Source: Verrucomicrobiaceae bacterium (GTDB lineage Bacteria; Verrucomicrobiota; Verrucomicrobiia; Verrucomicrobiales; Verrucomicrobiaceae). Taken from it: 27,938 nt of DNA. Positions 23,231 to 27,938 of the stretch are shown in pieces; the stretch's first letter is position 1; each line of letters opens with the position of its first letter. Below the pieces are notes generated by a model. It searched no databases, had not been told where the DNA came from, and saw only the letters and a program-made list of their open reading frames with translations. Location of the stretch: assembly GCA_021151605.1 (NCBI GenBank), contig JAGKWZ010000114.1:1-27938 (forward strand), read 5' to 3'. A program made the translations under genes and the position numbers.

Positions 23231-24835
23231 ATGCAGGACATGTTTGACTACATCGTCGTAGGCGCCGGCTCGGCGGGCTGCGTCTTGGCCAATCGCCTTA
23301 GTGCAAGCGGAAAGCATTCCGTATGCCTGATTGAGGCCGGACCGCGCGATCGCAGCCCGCTCATCCATATTCCCTTCGGTATCCTCGGCCTTATCCGCGA
23401 GGGCCGGCACAACTGGGGTTACTCCACCGAGCCGGAACCGCACCTGGACGGCCGCCGCCTCTACTGGCCGCGCGGCAAGACCTGGGGCGGGAGCAGCTCG
23501 ATCAACGCGATGGTCTACATCCGGGGCAATCCGGCGGACTACGACGAGTGGGCCGCCCATGGATGCGAAGGTTGGGCGTGGAATGATCTGTTGCCGATTT
23601 TCCGCGACTTGGAAAATAACGAAACCTGGCGCGATTCGGCAGTGCATGGCACGGCCGGCGAATTGAACGTCGCCGAGGTCAGGCAAGTCAACCCGCTGTC
23701 CCGCCGGTTCATTGAGGCAGGGCGGGAGCTCGGATATCACGTCAATGAGGATTTCAACGGGCCGAGGCAGGACGGCGTCGGCTATTATCAGGTGACACAG
23801 AAAGACGGTCTGCGCTTCAGCAGCGCGAAGGCCTTTCTGTACAATGCCTTGTCGAGAACCAATCTCTCGGTGGAAAGCGAGACCTTGGTGACGCGCGTTG
23901 TCATGGAACAGGGCGTGGCGCGCGGTGTGGAAATCCGGCAAGGCGGTGCAACCCGCATTATCGGTTGCAGGAAAGAGGTCATCCTGTGCGGCGGCGCGAT
24001 TAACTCGCCGCAGATTTTGCTGCTGTCGGGCATTGGCCCGGTCCGGGAATTAAATGAGGTTGGCATCCCGGTGATTCAGGACTCTCCGGGTGTCGGCAAG
24101 AACCTCCAGGATCATCTCGATGTGACCGTGATGATTCACGACGCATCCAGAAAGTCAATAGGCTTGTCGGTGGGCGCTATTCCCAAAGTGTTTGTTGAAA
24201 TTTTCAAATTTATTTTTCAGCGCAAGGGCATGCTCTCCTCCAATGTCGCGGAGGCGGGGGCATTTCTGCCGTTGCCAGGCGATACGCCATCCAGACCCGG
24301 TATCCAGCTCCATTTTTTGCCCTCTTTCCTCCGCGATCATGGCCGCAAGCTGACCCCGGGACATGGCTGCACCATCCATGCTTGTCAACTGAGACCCCGC
24401 AGCCGAGGTGAAATAAAACTGAGAAGCGCAGACCCCATGGCCGCGCCGCAAATACACGCCAACTACTTGGCAGACCCCAAGGATGCGGAAGACTTGATTT
24501 GGGCAACGCGCATCGCCCGGGCACTGTTCGCCACGAAGGCCTTTGCCAACGTCAATGCGGGGGAGGATATGCCTGGCAAGGCCGTGCAGTCTGATGCTGA
24601 GATTTTGGCCGACATACGTCAACGGGCGGAAACGATCTATCACCCGGTAGGGACGTGCCGCATGGGTGCGGATGCGGAAAGCGTTGTCGATCCCCAACTC
24701 CGGGTTCGTGGTGTTAAAGGTCTGCGCGTTGCCGATGCGTCGATCATGCCCACATTGATCGGCGGCAATACCAATGCACCTTGCATGGTGATCGGCGAGA
24801 AATGTGCGCGTCTGATTCTTGCTGATGCAGGGTGA
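23231..24835 (+). CDS. GMC-family flavin oxidoreductase (choline/alcohol dehydrogenase type)
   Basis: A 534-residue GMC oxidoreductase of standard length. The FAD-binding motif YIVVGAGSAGCVLANRLS is at 7-24, GKTWGGSSSINAMVYIRG is the first family signature, and GGAINSPQILLLSGIGP the second. The active-site His471 is in IYHPVGTCRMG, followed by the GGNTNAP segment that carries the partner Asn. It should oxidise an alcohol to an aldehyde or ketone, passing electrons to a quinone or another acceptor. Its place between acyl-CoA dehydrogenase genes suggests it handles the alcohol released by ester cleavage (inference). No signal peptide is seen. Confidence 0.93.
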   Translation: MQDMFDYIVVGAGSAGCVLANRLSASGKHSVCLIEAGPRDRSPLIHIPFGILGLIREGRHNWGYSTEPEPHLDGRRLYWPRGKTWGGSSSINAMVYIRGNPADYDEWAAHGCEGWAWNDLLPIFRDLENNETWRDSAVHGTAGELNVAEVRQVNPLSRRFIEAGRELGYHVNEDFNGPRQDGVGYYQVTQKDGLRFSSAKAFLYNALSRTNLSVESETLVTRVVMEQGVARGVEIRQGGATRIIGCRKEVILCGGAINSPQILLLSGIGPVRELNEVGIPVIQDSPGVGKNLQDHLDVTVMIHDASRKSIGLSVGAIPKVFVEIFKFIFQRKGMLSSNVAEAGAFLPLPGDTPSRPGIQLHFLPSFLRDHGRKLTPGHGCTIHACQLRPRSRGEIKLRSADPMAAPQIHANYLADPKDAEDLIWATRIARALFATKAFANVNAGEDMPGKAVQSDAEILADIRQRAETIYHPVGTCRMGADAESVVDPQLRVRGVKGLRVADASIMPTLIGGNTNAPCMVIGEKCARLILADAG

Positions 24836-24870
24836 TGCTAAGGTGATTTCCTGCGTATTACCCACAGGGG

Positions 24871-24880
24871 CGACCAACCG
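24871..24880. promoter_or_regulatory. possible operator half-site
   Basis: CGACCAACCG repeats the right half of the 14732-14751 palindrome exactly over CGACCAACC. The left half (CAGGGG) is not conserved. It lies in the 101-base gap before the third acyl-CoA dehydrogenase, the widest gap within this operon, so a secondary control point is conceivable. Confidence 0.25.
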
Positions 24881-24936
24881 TTGCGCATTGACAGATGTGG
24901 CTCACGGTGTATCCGTAATTTTTTGAGGACTACCTT

Positions 24937-26121
24937 ATGTCTATCCATCAACAAGAAGGTTCAGAGGTCGAACCGCTCAACGAACGTATTGCCACGGTTC
25001 ACCAAGCCGCCCGTGCCATTTCAGAGCAATATCCCCGATCGTACATTCTGGACTGCATCAAGGCCGATCGTTTTCCCGAAGAAATGTGGCGCGCCATGGG
25101 CAAGCAGGGGCTGTTGGGCCTCTCGGTCCCCGAGGAGCACGGAGGCTCGGGAGGCGGCGTGGTCGAGATCGTGGCGCTCGGTGAAGCGCTCGCGCTGGGT
25201 GGCGTGCCGACGTTATTCCTGGTGGTCACCGGGCTTAGTCGCGTGCCCATCATTCGCCACGGTACGGCGGATCAAATCGCGAAATTTGTGACCCCAACCT
25301 GTGACGGATCGGTGAAGCTCTGCTTTGCCATTACCGAGCCGGATGCCGGCACTAACAGTTTTAACATGAGAACCTTCGCCCGCCAGGATGGTAACGGATG
25401 GATACTCAACGGCCAGAAGGTCTTCATCTCCGGCGCCCGCGACGCCGACTACATGTTGGTCATTGCGCGAACCACAAAAGCGTCGGAAGTGAAGCACCGT
25501 ACCCAAGGGATGTCCCTCTTCGTCGTTGACATGAAATCCCCCGGCATCAGGCTGAATCTGCTGAATATCCAGGTGGAGACAGCTGAACGACAATACCAGG
25601 TGTTTTTCGATGACGTGCGCTTGCCGGCCGACGCGCTCATTGGCAAAGCCGACAAAGGCGCACTGCTCATGTTCGAAGGGCTGAACTCAGAGCGCTTGCT
25701 CGCCGCCTCGGCCGCGTTGGGTCTGGCCGATTTTGTGCTGAAAAAGGCGGTGGCCTACGCGCTGGACCGTAAGCCTTTCGGTAAGCCGATCGGGAGTTAC
25801 CAAGCGCTGCAACATCGACTGGCGTTGGCCAAGGCGGAACTGGAGGCGGCACGATTGATGACCTATAACGCGGCCGAACGCTTTGATAAGGGTGAAGATG
25901 CGGGGGCGTATGCAAACATGGCCAAGCTGCTGGCGTCACGCGCCGCCGCCGCCGCGATGGACGCCGCGATCCAGACGCACGGCGGATACGCCTTTGACCG
26001 TGACTACGACATCATTACGCTGTGGCCCATGATTCGCCTGATGGAAATCGCGCCGATCAACAACGAGATGCTGCTCAACTACATTGGCGAACACGTGCTC
26101 GGACTGCCCAAGTCTTACTGA
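24937..26121 (+). CDS. acyl-CoA dehydrogenase
   Basis: A 394-residue acyl-CoA dehydrogenase. Landmarks are MGKQGLLGLSVPEEHGGSGGG, CFAITEPDAGTNSFNM (the substrate and FAD loop), LNGQKVFISGARDADYMLVIART, DVRLPADALIGKADKG and DRKPFGKPIGSYQALQHRLA. The catalytic Glu is probably in FEGLNSERLLAASA, the position used by isovaleryl- and long-chain enzymes; the C-terminus (MEIAPINNEMLLNYIGEHVLG) lacks the Y-E-G-T motif. A plain single-subunit enzyme is likely. It starts 101 bases after the GMC gene with a TGAGGA-type ribosome site, and acts in beta-oxidation of the pathway's acyl-CoA. Confidence 0.92.
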   Translation: MSIHQQEGSEVEPLNERIATVHQAARAISEQYPRSYILDCIKADRFPEEMWRAMGKQGLLGLSVPEEHGGSGGGVVEIVALGEALALGGVPTLFLVVTGLSRVPIIRHGTADQIAKFVTPTCDGSVKLCFAITEPDAGTNSFNMRTFARQDGNGWILNGQKVFISGARDADYMLVIARTTKASEVKHRTQGMSLFVVDMKSPGIRLNLLNIQVETAERQYQVFFDDVRLPADALIGKADKGALLMFEGLNSERLLAASAALGLADFVLKKAVAYALDRKPFGKPIGSYQALQHRLALAKAELEAARLMTYNAAERFDKGEDAGAYANMAKLLASRAAAAAMDAAIQTHGGYAFDRDYDIITLWPMIRLMEIAPINNEMLLNYIGEHVLGLPKSY

Positions 26122-26158
26122 GCAAAGCCATACGCCCAACGTCAGGAGTCTTGTCATC

Positions 26159-26800
26159 ATGATGAACGTCAATACACCGGAGTACTTGCAGAAAACCCGG
26201 TATCTCGATTACGACAACGCAGCGCTCCGCGCCTATGTGGATCACGTTTGCACAGGAGCCGCCAACGAGCGGGAGCGCGCCATTGCTTTGTACTACGCGG
26301 TACGGGATGATATTCGCTATGACCCCTACAGTTGTGACCTGAGCGCCGACAGCTTGCGGGCGAGCCGCGTGCTTGAAAAACGGCGCGGATACTGTGTTGG
26401 AAAGGCGGTTCTGTTGGCGGCTGCCGGCCGTGCCGCCGGTATCCCGACGCGGCTGGGATTTGCCGATGTTCGCAACCATTTCACCAGTCCCCAACTCACT
26501 GAGCTGATGGGATCTGACGTATTCTACTACCACGGATATGCCGATTTTTATCTTGATGGACGCTGGATCAAGCTGACGCCTGCCTTCAACCGGGAACTGT
26601 GCGAGAAGATGAACTCCCCGGCGCTGGAGTTTGACGGTGAACACGATGCGATATTCCAGGAAATGGACGGGGCTCAAGGCAGGCTCCGCATGGAGTACCT
26701 GCGCTATCATGAGCCCATGAATGATCTCGACCCGGATCTGATTTTTGCAGAGTACCGCAAACGCTACCCGAAGATGATGGCCGCTTTCCAATCGGCCTGA
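26159..26800 (+). CDS. transglutaminase-like (papain-fold) protein
   Basis: A 213-residue protein with the transglutaminase-like core: ASRVLEKRRGYCVGKAVLLAAAGRAAGIPTRLGF with Cys79, and YYHGYADFYLDGRWIKLTPAFN with His125. The third position, usually Asp in x-D-P, is Thr140 (KLTPAFN). I recall relatives of this subgroup with the same TPAFN segment, so it may be a normal variant. AGGAG lies ten bases before the ATG at 26159; the longer frame starts inside the previous gene. Such proteins can be proteases, amidases or acyl-transfer enzymes; the substrate is unknown. It is the last intact gene of the operon. Confidence 0.82.
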   Translation: MMNVNTPEYLQKTRYLDYDNAALRAYVDHVCTGAANERERAIALYYAVRDDIRYDPYSCDLSADSLRASRVLEKRRGYCVGKAVLLAAAGRAAGIPTRLGFADVRNHFTSPQLTELMGSDVFYYHGYADFYLDGRWIKLTPAFNRELCEKMNSPALEFDGEHDAIFQEMDGAQGRLRMEYLRYHEPMNDLDPDLIFAEYRKRYPKMMAAFQSA

Positions 26801-26829
26801 AACAGTCCCCGCGCTATAGGACTACAATA

Positions 26830-27101
26830 ATGAAGCTCAAACAGCTCGCCTCCTTTTACCCCTCTTCCTTTGCTCCGCCGCCGGTTTCGCAGGCACGGAA
26901 AATGATCTGGATGATATTCGCGGCCCCGGCCTTGGTAACGAATAGCGTCTGGGCAAGAATGACTTGCGCAAGAATATTAAGGCGTGGGACAGGCAGGACG
27001 ATGATAAGAAGTACCGTTCCTTCAAACTGGATGAACAAAACGCTACCTCCCGCGCCTCTACGTTTGTGGTGATGCCGCGGCGGCTTAGTCATCCAGCCTG
27101 A
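26830..27101 (+). pseudogene. decayed START-domain gene
   Basis: The first eight codons (MKLKQLAS, frame from 26830) begin a signal peptide; from 26850 the signal continues one frame back as LLLPLFLCSAAGFAGTENDL. A stop TAG at 26943 follows GNE, exactly where the intact START protein at 3674 has Trp in TNEWVM, so TGG has become TAG. Reading on in that frame gives KNDLRKNIKAWDRQDDKKYR then SFKLDE, matching RNDKIRNIQTFMRQEDGKQY then RSFKVK. The match fades near 27075 and the rest of the domain is gone. One frameshift, one nonsense change and a large 3' deletion make this a dead gene. It lies 29 bases behind the transglutaminase gene, in the same operon position. Confidence 0.87.
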
Positions 27102-27197
27102 CATCGTGAGCGTCATCAGTTGATTTCTTCGTTAGGGATGATCCGCTACTCCGGGATACCGGCCCTTGCCCAGGTTCTTTTTCCTGGTCGCCGGCGA

Positions 27198-27938
27198 CTA
27201 GCAAAAGGTCAGGCTGCCCCAGCAGTTGTCCACCGCCTTCATGTTTAGATCGACACCCGGAATGGCGATGTTGGGCCCTCCCAGCAGATTACCAACCGCT
27301 TCGCCAGCACCGGCATATACCCGTCGCCCGGTAAAGTCGCGCAAAGTCACACTCGGAACCGACATCCACCAGCCCCGCTGTGCAGGAATTGCTCCGCTAA
27401 AACTGGACGAACTGATCTTCTGCCAGGTGACCGCCTGTTTTTCCAGTGAGATGTAAAAGTCCTTCGTTCCTTCGCCGGGAGAGAATTTGCCGTCGCCGTT
27501 GGCGTCACTTCCAAGATCAAGCGAGTGGAAAAAACGCAGATCCTCAGTGAAATCGGCATTGAGCGACAAGAGCCCCAGAGCTATCGCCACCACAGGCGTC
27601 AACGTCGGCGCTTTCGCGCCGGTTCCCTCCCGTTGCAGGACCAGATTGAAGATGTTGTCACCATTATTGGGATCGTTGGTGTTGATGGTGGCGTTGCCTG
27701 CGGGAACGCCGACCCCGAAATTACATGCTGTTCGGTCAGCATTCGCCCCCCCGATGAGACAGAGCGAAACCGGTAGTTGGCCATTGATTACCCGCGCCTG
27801 CAAGTCGCCGCTGAAACTGTTGATGCCGGTATGGTGCGACGGGTCATTGTCGATCCCTGCGGGACGCGTTCCGACCCCGAGTGAGCCGAACGACTCAATG
27901 GCGCCGATGCGAAACCCGGCCACGCTGCGGTTGGCCAG
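27198..27938 (-). CDS. unknown, probably exported or surface protein (partial, N-terminus outside window)
   Basis: An open minus-strand frame enters at the right edge and ends at 27198; the N-terminus is beyond the window. The visible 246 residues are rich in Gly, Asn, Ser and Thr (for example VPAGNATINTNDPNNGDN) with few charged helices, a composition common in beta-rich outer-membrane or secreted proteins. SDANGDGKFSPGEG contains a 12-residue D-x-N-x-D-G-x-F-x-x-x-E loop that fits an EF-hand or dockerin-like calcium site. The end, DNCWGSLTFC, has two Cys residues that could form a disulfide in the periplasm. I do not recognise the family. It converges with the catabolic operon and is separated from it by about 100 bases with no clear terminator. 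Confidence 0.65.
   Translation of the reverse strand: MANRSVAGFRIGAIESFGSLGVGTRPAGIDNDPSHHTGINSFSGDLQARVINGQLPVSLCLIGGANADRTACNFGVGVPAGNATINTNDPNNGDNIFNLVLQREGTGAKAPTLTPVVAIALGLLSLNADFTEDLRFFHSLDLGSDANGDGKFSPGEGTKDFYISLEKQAVTWQKISSSSFSGAIPAQRGWWMSVPSVTLRDFTGRRVYAGAGEAVGNLLGGPNIAIPGVDLNMKAVDNCWGSLTFC

Noticed and set aside
1..27938. CRISPR arrays, tRNA or rRNA genes, insertion sequences
   Set aside because: No spaced direct repeats, no cloverleaf with a matching anticodon stem, no rRNA signatures and no transposase or integrase gene were found by reading.

Overview
The window looks like part of a plasmid (or an integrated plasmid) from a proteobacterium, most likely a gammaproteobacterium. 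The clearest sign is a TrfA-type replication initiator next to a ParD/ParE-like toxin-antitoxin pair at the left end. The host cannot be fixed further. The rest is a large lipid or ketone catabolic cluster of the kind known from degraders of hydrocarbons, terpenoids or steroid-like compounds.

Layout. (1) 1-1370: no convincing gene. A plus-strand terminator is followed by about 1.1 kb of dense hairpins that reads best as a minus-strand structured RNA ending at a strong intrinsic terminator. (2) 1371-3510: plasmid backbone, with an unknown plasmid protein, antitoxin, toxin and TrfA. (3) 3674-7141: an exported START-domain protein on the plus strand, facing a minus-strand operon of TetR regulator, BtrH-like acyltransferase and two hotdog thioesterases; upstream of the TetR gene lies the C-terminal remnant of a PF10118 gene. 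(4) 7687-11143 (+): PF10118 protein, alpha/beta hydrolase, EthA-like Baeyer-Villiger monooxygenase (BVMO). (5) 14700-11270 (-): PF10118 protein, short-chain dehydrogenase, BVMO. (6) 14964-27101 (+): alpha/beta hydrolase, PF10118 protein, TetR regulator, a decayed BtrH gene, a shortened BVMO, acyl-CoA ligase, two acyl-CoA dehydrogenases, GMC oxidoreductase, a third acyl-CoA dehydrogenase, a transglutaminase-like protein and a decayed START gene. (7) 27198-27938 (-): the end of an unknown, probably surface or exported, protein that runs out of the window.

How the genes may work together (inference): PF10118 proteins, which carry a ferritin-like di-iron signature, and/or dehydrogenases (SDR, GMC) produce a ketone. 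BVMOs turn it into an ester or lactone and alpha/beta hydrolases open it. The freed alcohol is oxidised, the acid is activated by the acyl-CoA ligase, and acyl-CoA dehydrogenases shorten it. Thioesterases adjust CoA pools and START proteins may bind the lipophilic substrate in the envelope. Sites built on GTTGGT-NN-ACCAAC sit in several promoter regions and suggest joint TetR control.

The most striking structure is historical. A PF10118-TetR-BtrH module is present twice and has decayed reciprocally: one copy keeps PF10118 and lost BtrH, the other keeps BtrH and lost PF10118, while both keep TetR. A START gene is likewise intact at one end of the cluster and dead at the other. The cluster therefore looks like two related clusters merged and then trimmed.
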